From contig CM072897.1 in the NCBI GenBank assembly GCA_037013685.1, forward strand, positions 19,046,143 through 19,110,142: DNA of 64,000 bases, in the 5' to 3' direction. Shown one piece after another: positions 1-10,445 of the stretch (positions are counted from its first letter, which is position 1; each line of letters begins with the position of its first letter). This stretch comes from Acridotheres tristis. Its lineage: Eukaryota > Chordata > Aves > Passeriformes > Sturnidae. The notes beneath the pieces were generated by a model. The model made no database searches. It was not told where the DNA came from and was given only the letters and a program-made list of their open reading frames with translations. A program made the position numbers and the translations under genes.

Positions 1-404
1 AGCTCTGGAAAGCAAAGGAATCTAGAGCTCAAAATCCCCCCTGGGCATTTCTTCCCAGTTTTTGCAAGGTATCCAAAGGGGTTGGAGCAGCAGCTGCTCC
101 TGGGACAATGTTCCCTTGTCCTTCCCGCGGGCTCCTGGTCCCACAGGGACACATTTCCAACCTGGAGCATTCCTGGCACGAGGATTTTCCAAAGTTTTTC
201 TGAGACAAAAATGCCACCTTGGCACCTGCCTTTCAATCCAGGTCAGCAGAGCTGCATTCCCAAGCTTTTCCAGGTGCCATCATGGAGCCGGGACTATGAG
301 ATGAGAGGAATTCTGCTGGATCCAACACCAGAGAAAAGGAGATTTTCCCCCAAATTGTGCTGGATATGGCTGGATACGATTGGATTTTTTGGGAATAATG
401 TAAG
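1..404. other. Unique sequence, no gene recognised
   Basis: No splice-supported exon, RNA gene or repeat family recognised in this left flank. Confidence 0.5.
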
Positions 405-1452
405 GGATTGGCTGTAGGGGATTGGCTGTCAGGGATTGGCTGTGTGGGATTGGCTGTCAGGGATTGGCTGTGAGGGATTGGCTGTAGGGGATTGGCTGTC
501 AGGGATTGGCTGTGAGGGATTGGCTGTCAGGGATTGGCTGTGTGGGATTGGCTGTGAGGGATTGGCTGTCAGGGATTGGCTGAGAGGGATTGGCTGTCAG
601 GGATTGGCTGGGAGGGATTGGCTGTCAGGGATTGGCTGAGAGGGATTGGCTATCAGGGATTGGCTGAGAGGGATTGGCTGTCAGGGATTGGCTGTGTGGG
701 ATTGGCTGTGTGGGATTGGCTGTCAGGGATTGCCTGTCTGGGATTGGCCGTCTGGGATTGGCCGTGTGGGATTGGCTGTCTGGGATTGGCTGTAGGGGAT
801 TGGCTGTGAGGGATTGGCTGTGAGGGATTGGCTGTAGGGGATTGGCTGTAGGGGATTGGCTGTCAGGGATTGGCTGTGTGGGATTGGCTGTAGGGGATTG
901 GCTGTCTGGGATTGGCTGTCAGGGATTGGCTGTGTGGGATTGGCTGTAGGGGATTGGCTGTGTGGGATTGGCTGTGAGGGATTGGCTGTGTGGGATTGGC
1001 TGTCTGGGATTGGCTGTGTGGGATTGGCTGTGTGGGATTGGCTGTGTGGGATTGGCTGTGAGGGATTGGCTGTGTGGGATTGGCTGTCAGGGATTGGCTG
1101 TGAGGGATTGGCTGTCAGGGATTGGCTGTAGGGGATTGGCTGTGTGGGATTAGCTGTGTGGGATTGGCTGTCTGGGATTGGCTGTGTGGGATTGGCTGTG
1201 TGGGATTGGCCGTGTGGGATTGGCTGTAGGGGATTGGCTGTGAGGGATTGGCTGTGAGGGATTGGCTGTAGGGGATTGGCTGTCTGGGATTGGCCGTGTG
1301 GGATTGGCTGTGTGGGATTGGCTGTCTGGGATTGGCTGTCAGGGATTGGCTGTCAGGGATTGGCTGTGTGGGATTGGCTGTGTGGGATTGGCTGTGAGGG
1401 ATTGGCTGTCAGGGATTGGCTGTCAGGGATTGGCTGTCAGGGATTGGCTGAG
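405..1452 (+). repeat. 14-bp minisatellite, GGGATTGGCTGTSW type
   Basis: Roughly 70 tandem copies of a 14-base unit with few changes outside two variable positions. Each unit carries ATTGG, an inverted CCAAT box. Repeat-derived open frames occur on the plus strand but look non-coding. Confidence 0.95.
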
Positions 1453-2254
1453 GCCGCCCCCAGCCAGCCCAGGCAGGCCCTGAGCTCAGCTCCGCGTCCC
1501 TTTGTGCTGCCCAGCCCGGCCTGGGCCCTCCCTGCAGTGCCCTGTGCCCAGCAATGGGGAGCACTGACACCTCCTGTGTGTGCCGCTGTCCCCAGGGCGC
1601 GTCCCCAGGGCCACCCCATAGTGGTGGCCACCACCCAGAAAAACGGGATTGATCCCACGATCCATAAACGTCCCTCTCCCGGGGGTGGGATCAGGGCCAG
1701 GGCTGCAAGCCGGGAGCAGAAGCCTCTGGAAAAGCAGATTTGGGGGAGCTGGAGGCACTGGCTCAGGGATGTCTGGGATGAGAGGAGAACCGGTCCCATT
1801 CTGGCCAGGAAGATCCCAGCTCCATCCCGGCACCTCAGGAAGGATGGAGCTGCTCTTCACTCTGGCCAGAGATCAAATCCCAGCATGGATGCATCTTGAT
1901 GCCAGCCAGAGGCCAGCACGCTGCTCCCGGGCTGGATTTTGGGAATGTCTCCCATGAGGATGCAGAGCTCAGGGAAGGACAACCAAAAATCATCCGCCAT
2001 AGGGGATATCAGGAAGAGCCCAGGGAAGGATCCCCCGGGAATTCCCACTCCATTTCAGCAGTAAAATGGAATTCAGGAGCCAGCTCGGGCATCCCTGCGG
2101 GATTTTCCTGCAGGATGTGCCCAGGGATGAGGGACAGGGATGCCTGGGTTGGCCCCCGGTGCCAGAGGCTGGGTCAGGACAGGGCTGCACCAGGCACTGA
2201 AAGCTTTTCCTCCAGGAATCCCGACCCATCCCGGAGAGCACACGGAGCCGGGAA
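1453..2254. other. Unique sequence downstream of CD276
   Basis: G+C-rich sequence between the 14-bp array and the proposed CD276 3' end. Open frames are present but show no family likeness. Confidence 0.5.
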
Positions 2255-3004
2255 GGATCGACCGACACGGTCCCAAATTTATTTGTCAAGGCACGAGAAA
2301 CCCTCCAGATCCCGGGTTTTCAAGAAGGACTCGACCCAAGGAGCCCTTGGGGACTTCCCCCACTCCGGAGCGGGAGCAGCAGTGGGACAGGGACATTCCA
2401 GCAGCACTTGGGGTGCACCCGTGTCCCCGACAGCACTGGGGGGACCCCGGGACATCCCCCAATCGCAGGGGAATAACGAGCTGGGGATGTCCCCAGAGCT
2501 GTCCCCACAGCACCCGGCCAGCGGGTGCCCCCGTGCCCCTCCCTTCCCAAAAATGCCCTGGGATCGTTCCCGGTGGGACAAACCCAGCCAGGACCCAGCA
2601 GAGTTTAAGGCCAGAAGGAGAGCGGAGGGACACGCGTGTGGCACATGGGACAAGGAGCGTCCCCACATCCAGCGGGAGATGCCAGCCCCAATCCCGGATC
2701 CCCCCTCGGCATTCCCGAGGCTCCAGGCTCAGGAAGGCAGGGAAAGGCACCCTGGGCAGCACCCGGAGCAGGGAAGAGCGGGATGTCCCCACACGGGGAC
2801 AAACAGAGGGACACGGACACACAGGGACAGCTCCTCACCCCGTGTTTCCCTGGGAAGGACGGGCCAGGCCTGGAAGGGAGGCAGGGAATGGGATTGGGAT
2901 TGGGGGGGCAGCAGCTCCGGGTCCTCCCTGCCGGGGCACCCCGGGGTTGTCCCCGCTCGGGGACATCCAGGCGGGGCTGGGGCTCCGGGGGGGCCCCGCT
3001 GCCG
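2255..3004 (-). other. CD276: CD276 3'UTR (proposed)
   Basis: This G+C-rich stretch follows the CD276 stop codon on the minus strand. The first AATAAA on that strand is at 2283-2278, so cleavage is expected about 10-30 bases further, near 2255. The polyadenylation site is inferred. Confidence 0.55.
2278..2283 (-). terminator. CD276: Candidate CD276 polyadenylation signal AATAAA
   Basis: A perfect AATAAA hexamer on the minus strand about 720 bases after the CD276 stop, the first after the stop codon. Confidence 0.55.
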
Positions 3005-3027
3005 TCAATCGAGCTCCTGCTCCTGAC
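3005..3027 (-). CDS. CD276: CD276 exon 8: terminal coding exon with stop
   Basis: After CTCTCCCAG the exon reads GQEQELD and then TGA at 3007-3005. Human B7-H3 ends GQEIA, so both position and phase fit. The 3'UTR continues from 3004 towards lower coordinates. Confidence 0.8.
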
Positions 3028-6000
3028 CTGGGAGAGGGAAAGGGAACGGAGAGGAAAAACACCGTGACCGCCAGGCCCGGCAAAAGAGAACCCCCAGGCT
3101 GGGATTAATGAATTAATGAATTAATGAATTAATGAATTAATGAATTATTGGGGCCGCAGCAGCTCTCAGGAAAAACGGGCTCCCCCCTCTCCAGGCTGCT
3201 CCAGACCCTGGGATTCACTCCCAGGCGTGGTTTTATCCCTTCATCCCCACTCCTGGCTGGAAATTCCAGATGTTGATATTCCAGCCTTGTTTCTGCTGGA
3301 AAAGTGGGATTCGCACCGGGAATGGGAAGCCACAGGGTTGGGAAGTGAGGGAAAGAAGGGTCATTCCCGAGGACATAAAATAATTGGGAAGGGTTAATTC
3401 CCAACAATAAAAGTAGGAAGTGGCAATTCCCCATAGTAAAATCAGCAGGGATTCAGCAGCAGCAGAGGGCAAGCTCTGATCCGATGGTGAGGGAGGGAAT
3501 AAGCAGAAACATCAGGATTTGGGGACTGGAAGGAGCTGGGATTGAGCAGGTTTGGAAAACTCTGGAGCCTTTTCCAGGCTGGGATGGGAGGGGGCTGGAG
3601 GCTGGGAGAAAAGGGAAAGGCACCACCAGGAGCTGAGGTGTCAATTCCCATGGAATTCCAGCTGGAATTCAGCACCAGGATGCTGCTGGGAGCTCTGTGG
3701 GCTCCCTGGAATGGCAGCACCAACCCCAGCAAATCCATGGAAACATCTAAAAAACCCCGAATTCCTTCCAGGGTTGGGTGTCAGAAGGCTTTTTGCTTTT
3801 TCCAGTCCCAGAGTGGCCGGGAAAAGGAGGGATGAGGGATGCAGGAGCTGCTGGATGCTGGGACAAGCCAGCACAGCCCAAACCAGGCTGGAAACGGGAG
3901 CTGGGAATCCATAATATGGGAAATGCTGATGGAAAACCCGGGGAAAATGGAAATAGGGAGGGGAAAATCCCCCCCAAAACCCGATAAATGTTTCCCATGT
4001 GGATTTTAGGGAGAAAACGTGGCCAGGGACCCGGGAATTATCCCGGATTCATCCACTCACCCTCTCTGCTCTCCACGTTTTCCAGCAGCTGCAGAGCTGG
4101 GGAAAGGGAAAAATATCCCGTGGTCAATCCCATGACCTTCCCAAGGGTTAATCCCATCCCCTTCCCAAAGGAAATGGCTCCAAGATCCCATTTTTTGGGG
4201 AATAAACCCCAAGAGCTGCACCCATTTCCAATTTCCCCACAGAATTCCAAGGGTTTGCTCCTGTGGAACATGTTCAGTGGATAAAGGGAATCCCTAGGAG
4301 CATCATGGACCTGCTGGATACTGGAAAATGAAGGAATTGGGAGGTTTTATTATGGAATTCTGTCATTTTATGAAGGAATAGGGAGGTTTTATTTGGGAAC
4401 TGGGAGATTTAATTAAGGAATGGGGAGGCTTATTAAGGAATTGGGAGGTTTTATACGGGAACTGGGAGATTTTATTAAGGAATGGGGAGTTTTATCCGGG
4501 ATCTGCCAGGTCAGGGGTGTCAGAAAAATTGGGAATACTGAAGGGGCCGAGCACCCAGAGCACCACCCCAAACCAGGATCGGGCACCCACCTGTCTTGGG
4601 CTCCTCCCCCTCCTCATCCCGCTCCTCTGGCCCTGGAAAACAATGATCCAGAGGTGGGAAACCCTCACCAAACCCCATTCCTGGGATTCTGTGGGTGCCC
4701 CTTGGAGCATCCTGGGCTTTCCACAGGAGTGTCCCCCCCCAGCCAGGGCAGCACATTCCTAAAAATCCCAACAGGAGAAGCCACAGCTCTGAGGGACATC
4801 CGTGTTTTTAGCACAGATCCCTGGATCCCCCAAACTTTGGGATGCTCCCACAGCCCTTCCTTCCCTCCAGCAAGATCCTGGGAGCTTCCCACCCCCTGCT
4901 GCCATTCCCAGCAGGAAAAATCGCTGTCCCTGCTTCCCAGGCTGCCGGGAAGAGGCTCCTGGTGAGCAAAATTCATGGAAAAAAGGTGATTCCCGAGGGT
5001 GTACAGGCAGCAGTGGGAAACTGGGAGCAAAATCCATGGAACAAAGGGTGGCAGAGCTGCTTCCCCAGCCCTTCTGGGAGCTTTTTTGGGAATTAATCCC
5101 CCTCTGGTGCAAACACCCCCCTGTAAAAATGTGAAATACAGCCCAAATGGGAGCAGGATGTGGGAAAGGAGCCTGGAGCTGTTTCCAGAGGCACTGGAGA
5201 TGTGCTGGCTGTGGGAACCAGGAGCAGGAAAAAGGGGACAGGAGTCACAGTGCCACTCCCGCAGTGTCCCTCAGCCACACCCATCCCCTTCCCAGCCCTT
5301 CCCTGGATTTACCTGTGCGCTCCTCATCCTCCCGGCAGCTCTCCCGGATTTTCTGGTGGCACACGAAGGCCAGGACACCGAGCAGCACCACCACGCACAC
5401 GGCCAGGGCCACTGTCACCCACAGCGCCACCGCCGGGAATGCCAGGGGCTGGCCTTGCGGGGAGGGAGGGAAAAGCGCCTGGATCAGCACCTGGGCTGTG
5501 CTGGGAGCTGGGGGGACCCCACATCCGGGATGGGTCAATATTCGGGGGTGACCCCACATCCGGGATGGGTCAATATTCGGGGTGACCCCATATCCAGGTG
5601 ACCCCACATCCAGAGTGACCCCACATCCAGGTGACCCCACATCCGGGATGGGTCAATATTCGGGGGTGACCCCACATCCGGGATGGGTCAATATTCGGGG
5701 TGACCCCACATCCAGGTGACCTCACATCCAGAGTGACCCCACATCCAGGTGACCCCACATCCGGGATGGGTCAATATTCGGGGGTGACCCCACATCTGGG
5801 ATGGGTCAAAATCCGGGGTGACCCCACATCCAGGGTGATCCCGCATCCAGGGTGAATACCCAAGGTGATCAAACACCCAGGATGATCCAGGATGACCCTA
5901 CATCCGGGATGACCCCATATCCAGGGTGACCCAACACCCAGTGTGATCCCAACACCCAGGATGATCCAGGGTGACCCCACATCCAGGATGGTTCAATATC

Positions 6001-9000
6001 CACATCCAGGATGGGTCAATATCCAGAGCGACCCCACATCCAGGGTGACCCCACATCCGGGGTGACCAATCCCACATCTAGGATGAGGCTATATCCAGGG
6101 TGATCAAACACTCAGGGTGATTCCAACACCCAGGATGATCCAGGGTGACCCCATATCCAGGATGGGTCAATATCCAGGGTAACCCCACATCCAGGGTGAC
6201 CCCATATCCAGGGTGACCAATCCCACATCCAGGGTGATCCCATATCCAGGGTGATCACACACCCAAGGTGATCCCAACACCCAGGATGATCCACCACTGA
6301 GGGTGCTCCCATATCCAGGATGGATCATGACCCAGGCCCCAGGAATTGCCACGCCAGGGCAATGTCACCATGGAGGACCTAAAGGTCACCCTGGGTGGCT
6401 TTGGGTGCCAGTGTCACCACGGCCACCTCCCCAGCCCCTCCTCGATAGCTCTGGGTGCCAGTGTCACCACGGCCACCTCCCCCAGCCCCTCCTGGGTGAC
6501 TCTGGGTGTCAGTGCCACCATGGCCACCTCCCCAGCCCCTCCTGGATGGCTTTGGGTGCCAGTGTCACCATGGCCACCTCCCCAGCCCCTCCTGGATGGC
6601 TTTGGGTGCCAGTGTCACCACGGCCACCTCCCCAGCCCCTCCTGGGTGACTCTGGGTGTCAGTGCCACCACGGCCACCTCCCCAGCCCCTCCTCGATAGC
6701 TCTGGGTGCCAGTGTCACCATGGCCACCTCCCCAGCCCCTCCTGGATGGCTTTGGGTGCCAGTGTCACCATGGCCACCTCCCCAGCCCCTCCTGGATGGC
6801 TTTGGGTACCAGTGTCACCATGGCCACCTCCCCAGCCCCTCCTGGATGGCTTTGGGTACCAGTGTCACCATGGCCACCTCCCCAGCCCCTCCTGGATGGC
6901 TTTGGGTACCAGTGTCACCATGGCCACCTCCCCCAGCCCCTCCTGGATGGCTTTGGGTACCAGTGCCACCACGGCCACTTCTCCTAGCCCGTCCTCAATG
7001 GCTTTGGGTGTCAGTGCCACCACGGCCACCTCCTCAGCCCCTCCTGGGTGACTCTGGGTGCCAGTGTCACCACGGCCACCTCCCCAGCCCCAGGGCTCAC
7101 CCGTGATGGTGACAGAGGCGTGGCCATGCTGCTGCAGCACGGCGTTGAGCACCAGGCACGAGTAGGTGACGCTGGGCTCCACCAGCACTCGCAGGACACT
7201 GTGCACCTCGAACAGCCCCTCCTCGTTGGCCACCTGAGACGTGGTGACATTGGAGGTCAGGTTGGCACCCCGGCTGTCCTGCCACAGCACGCTGGCCTGC
7301 GGGTACCCGCGGGAGGCGTGGCATGTCACCACGGCCACGTCACCCGGCTTCAGGTCCTTGCTGGGCTCCAGGTGCACGCTGGGCTTGGAGTAGGGAGCTG
7401 TGGGGACAAGGGGGGGATGGTGTGAGGGCTGGGATGGGGAGCTGGGTGAGCCCCAGCAGGGGATAAACCCATCCTCGGGGTCACTGCCAGCCCCAGCAGG
7501 GGATAAACCCATCCTCGGGGTCACTGCCAGCCCCAGCAGGGGATAAACCCATCCTCGGGGTCACTGTGAGCCCCAGCAGGGGATAAACCCATCCTCGGGG
7601 TCACTGCCAGCCCCAGGATGGGCTCACCCAGCTCACAAACCCCAGCTCAGGGTCACTGCTGGTTGAGGTGGCCCCTTGGCTGGGACCCTCTCCATCACGA
7701 CAGGGCACGGATCACACTCTACTCCCCAGGGATTATTTTGGGGAGGTGCAGCCATTGATCCCCAGTGTCAGGAGGAACCCCCAGCAAGCCTGGTCACCCT
7801 GCAGACCCCTGATCTCATCTTTAGGGACCCCCACCAAGCCTGGCCAGGCTGCAGCCCCCTCCTCACCTTTAGGAATCCCCAGCACACCTGGCCACACTGC
7901 AGACCCCTCCTCACCTTTAGAGACCCCCAGCAAGGCTGGCCACACTGCAGACAGACCTCTCCTCACCTTTAGGGACCCCCACCAAGCTTGGCCACGCTGC
8001 AGCCCCCTCCTCACTTTTAGGGACCCCACCACACCTGTCCATGCTGCAGCCCCCTCCTCTCACTTTTAGGAACTCCTACCACACCTGTCCATGCTGCAGC
8101 CCCCTCCTCACCTTTAGGAACCCCCACCACACCTGGCCAGGCTGCAGCCCCCTCCTCACCTTTAGGAACGCCCACCACACCTGGCCAGGCTGCAGCCCCC
8201 TCCTCTCACCTTTAGGGACCCCCAGCAAGGCTGGCCACACTGCAGACAGACCCCTGCTCACCTTTAGGGACCCCCACCAAGCCTGGCCAAGCTGCAGACC
8301 CCTCCTCTCACCTTCAGGGACCCCCACCACACCTGGCCAGGCTGCAGCCCCCTCCTCACCTTTAGGAACGCCCACCACACCTGGCCAGGCTGCAGCCCCC
8401 TCCTCACCTTTAGGGACCCCCAGCACACCTGGCCAGGCTGCAGCCCCCTCCTCTCACCTTTAGGGACCCCCAGCACACCTGTCCATGCCGCAGCCCCCTC
8501 CTCACCTGCCACCTGCAGCACGACGGCGGCGCTGTCGTAGTCGCGCACGCGCACGAAGCAGGTGAAGCTGCCCTCGTCCTGGATCCGCACTCGCCGCAGC
8601 AGCAGGGACACGTTGCCCAGGGCCAGCTGGTCATAGAACAGGGACGTGCGGTTGGTGTAGCCCCGGCCCTGGTCCTGCAGCCGGTCGTGGCCCCCGGAGA
8701 AGCCGTGCACCAGGCTCTTGGTGTCGGTCAGCTGCCAGATGAGGCTCAGCTCGGCCACGCTGAAGTTGGCATCGGGTGAGAAGGAGCAGTGCAGGGTGGC
8801 ATCGTGGCCGAACAGGGCCACCACGGGCTCCTCCGGCACCTGGATCTCCACGGCACCTGTGGGAGGGCGTGAGGACGCGCTGGGACACATCCAGGAGCAC
8901 CTCCTGAATTTTCCAGCTGGAGAGAGTCCAAGGAAATTGAGGGATGCCCATGGGAGGGACTCGTGGGCAGGCGGCATCTCAGGACTGTCCCCAGCCATGC

Positions 9001-10445
9001 CACCTTGCTGGAAGGGGGACAGTCCCACAGCCAGCACCAAACTGGGGCACCGGCAGCTGCCAGGAGCACCCAGGAGCAGCCACGGGCACCCAAACCTGCA
9101 CTGGGACACAGAGCCTGGATTGTCCCCAAGGAGACAGGACAGCGGGTGGCAGCGGTGGGGACACGGTGCCCAGGGGGAGCCAGCACTGGCCAGGCTGGCA
9201 GGCTCTAGGTGGCATCAGTGCTCCAGCACAGTGCCAACAGGAGTGGCACAGCACGATTCCAACTCATCCCACTGCCTTGGAATGATTCCAACTCATCCCA
9301 GTGCTATGGAATGATTCCAACTCATCCCAGTGCCATGCAATTATTCCAGCTTATCCCAATGCCATGGAATTATTCCAATTATTCCAGCCACATTCCAGTG
9401 CCATGGCATGACTCCAACTTATCCCAGTGCTATGGCACAATTCCAACTCATCCCAGTGCCATGGAATGACTCCAGCCCCATCTCATTGCCATGGAATGAT
9501 TCCACCCCATCCCAGTGCCATGGAATGACTCCAATGATTCCAGCCCCATCCCAGTGCCATGGTATGATTCCATCTCATCCCAGTGCCATGCAATGATTCC
9601 AGCAACATCCCAGTGCCATGGAATGATTCCAACTTATCCCAGTGCTATGGCATGACTCCAGTTCCACCTCACTGCCATGGAATGATTCCAACTCATCCCA
9701 GTGCCATGGAATGATTCCAATGATTCTAGTCCCATCCCAGTGCCATGGCATGACTCCAGCCACATTCCAGTGCCATGGAATGATTCCAACAATTCCAACT
9801 CATCCCAGTGCTATGGCATGATTCCAACAAATCCAGCCACATCGCAGTGCCATGGAATTATTCCAGCCCCATCTCAGTGCCATGGAATAATTCCGACTCA
9901 TCCCAGTGCCATGCAATGATTCCAGCCCCATCCCAGTGTCATGGCATGACTCCAGTCCCTCCCCACTTCCAAGGCAGATTCCAGCCCCATCCCAGTGCTA
10001 TGGAAAGACTCCAGCCCCATCCCTTGTAATACTTCCCGCATGGGGATGAGGGCAGGGTTGGGACAGGGAATTTTTGGGAAGATCCCGTGCTGGGACGGAC
10101 AGACAGGCAGGACAAGGGCACTGGCAGCCGGCCTGGCCCCGGGCACATCCCGAGCATCTCCGGATAAAAAGAAACGCCGGGAGCCAGCCCGGCTGGAACT
10201 GCAGCAGCGCTGCCAACAGCTCTCCCGGGAAGTGAAATCCATCAGGACTGAGTCCTCCCGAGGCACCGGCAAGGAGGTGTCCCCTGCTGCGAGCTGCCAC
10301 CAGGGGCTGTCACCCACGGAGCACGAACGCTGCCACCCCGGGGCACAGCTTTGTCGGGACACGGGTGGCACTGGGGACATGTCCAGCCCCCCCAGCCCCA
10401 CTCACCTGCCGGGCCGAGCACCAGGATGAGCAGTGGGAAGAGCAT
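3005..10445 (-). CDS. CD276: CD276 (B7-H3), two-Ig immune checkpoint ligand, complete coding region in seven exons
   Basis: Coding exons on the minus strand are 10445-10406, 8856-8506, 7397-7101, 5453-5313, 4632-4591, 4096-4061 and 3027-3005. They total 930 bases, giving 309 residues plus stop, and every junction is phase 1, as expected for B7-family genes. The order is signal peptide, IgV, IgC, transmembrane segment and a short acidic tail. Recognisable human B7-H3 stretches include [35 protein letters not shown] and ALWVTV. The length fits the two-Ig form (human about 316 residues, from memory); I see no second IgV-IgC pair. The protein is a plasma-membrane ligand that modulates T-cell and NK-cell responses; its receptor is not settled. 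The introns around the Ig exons are mostly minisatellite. Identity is firm; exact edges of the tail micro-exons are slightly less so. Confidence 0.95.
3104..3147 (+). repeat. (TTAATGAA)n octamer microsatellite
   Basis: About five copies of an AT-rich octamer in the last CD276 intron, about 75 bases before the terminal exon. Confidence 0.9.
3148..4060 (-). other. CD276: CD276 last intron, remainder
   Basis: Unique intron sequence between exons 7 and 8; no other feature recognised. Confidence 0.6.
4061..4096 (-). CDS. CD276: CD276 exon 7: tail micro-exon
   Basis: This 36-base phase-1 exon follows CCCCAG and ends at GTGAGT. It encodes [13 protein letters not shown], resembling the human ALQPLKHSDSKED segment. 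A second possible acceptor six bases inside (CTCTGCAG) changes the frame and loses that similarity, so the outer one is preferred. Confidence 0.8.
4325..4500 (+). repeat. Short degenerate minisatellite in CD276 intron
   Basis: About six units built on AAGGAATTGGGAGGTTTTAT, with a period of roughly 25-30 bases, between exons 6 and 7. Confidence 0.75.
4591..4632 (-). CDS. CD276: CD276 exon 6: acidic tail micro-exon
   Basis: This 42-base phase-1 exon follows TTTTCCAG and ends at GTGGGT. It encodes [15 protein letters not shown], corresponding to the acidic cytoplasmic segment of human B7-H3 that ends in SKT. The assignment rests on phase, splice consensus and composition. Confidence 0.82.
4633..5312 (-). 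other. CD276: CD276 intron between exons 5 and 6
   Basis: Unique G+C-rich intron; nothing else recognised. Confidence 0.6.
5313..5453 (-). CDS. CD276: CD276 exon 5: transmembrane segment
   Basis: This 141-base exon encodes 47 codons, phase 1 to phase 1. It gives [17 protein letters not shown], continues through a roughly 22-residue hydrophobic span ([14 protein letters not shown]), then a basic stop-transfer patch [11 protein letters not shown]. Human B7-H3 has the same layout. The acceptor is GCAAG, a little unusual, and the donor is GTAAAT. Confidence 0.92.
5515..6340 (-). repeat. Minisatellite in CD276 intron before the transmembrane exon
   Basis: Degenerate tandem units built from TGACCCCACATCCAGG and GATGGGTCAATATCC. 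The array starts about 60 bases from the exon 5 acceptor and fills the 5' half of the remaining intron. Confidence 0.92.
6390..7091 (-). repeat. 50-bp minisatellite next to the CD276 IgC donor
   Basis: About 14 copies of a 50-base unit including GGCCACCTCCCCAGCCCCTC. Unit starts at 6551, 6601, 6651, 6701, 6751 and 6801 show the exact period. On the gene strand the first unit begins about 10 bases after the IgC exon donor. Confidence 0.95.
7101..7397 (-). CDS. CD276: CD276 exon 4: IgC domain
   Basis: This 297-base exon encodes 99 codons, phase 1 to phase 1. It starts [16 protein letters not shown] and ends SVTITG at a GTGAGC donor. The cysteines are in VVTCHAS and TYSCLV, with tryptophan in VLWQDS. 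Sequons NLT and NVT are visible. Minisatellites lie on both sides, about 50 bases upstream and about 10 bases downstream. Confidence 0.95.
7445..7625 (-). repeat. 40-bp tandem repeat upstream of the CD276 IgC exon
   Basis: Four units with GGATAAACCC at 7461, 7501, 7541 and 7581, then a fifth partial unit. It ends about 50 bases from the IgC acceptor. Confidence 0.93.
7780..8505 (-). repeat. About 50-bp minisatellite starting at the CD276 IgV donor
   Basis: Around 15 units of 48-52 bases. On the gene strand each includes a form of AAAGGTGAGGAGGGGGCTGC, and the real exon boundary is GGCAG/GTGAGGAGGGGGC. The array is therefore continuous with the donor, and most units carry a donor-like GGTGAGG. 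Confidence 0.95.
8506..8856 (-). CDS. CD276: CD276 exon 3: IgV domain
   Basis: This 351-base exon encodes 117 codons, phase 1 to phase 1. It begins [16 protein letters not shown] after a CACAG acceptor and ends VVLQVAG at a GTGAGG donor. The disulfide cysteines lie in DATLHCSF and GSFTCFV, and IWQLTD holds the core tryptophan. N-glycosylation sequons are visible at NFS, NRT and NVS. The intron immediately after the donor is a tandem repeat whose units resemble the donor itself. Confidence 0.95.
8857..9255 (-). other. CD276: CD276 intron, unique part upstream of IgV
   Basis: Non-repeated intron sequence before the IgV acceptor; no other feature seen. Confidence 0.6.
9255..10030 (+). repeat. 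Minisatellite in CD276 intron, GGAATGATTCC units
   Basis: About 25 units of roughly 28-31 bases such as TGGAATGATTCCAACTCATC followed by CCAGTGCCA. TGGAATG occurs exactly at least nine times (for example 9278, 9492, 9619, 9707), the form of a TEAD M-CAT site. Each such unit also has the palindrome GGAATNATTCC. Confidence 0.94.

Noticed and set aside
405..1452. CRISPR-like regular repeat
   Set aside because: Contiguous 14-bp units without unique spacers, in a vertebrate genome.
1896..3026. 376-codon plus-strand open frame
   Set aside because: GC-rich antisense of the CD276 3'UTR; no start context, domain or splice evidence.
4061..4090. Inner CTCTGCAG acceptor for CD276 exon 7
   Set aside because: It shifts the frame and loses the ALQ-type match; the outer CCCCAG acceptor keeps phase 1.
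5313..8856. A second IgV-IgC pair giving four-Ig CD276
   Set aside because: Only one IgV and one IgC exon found; the remaining intron is minisatellite.
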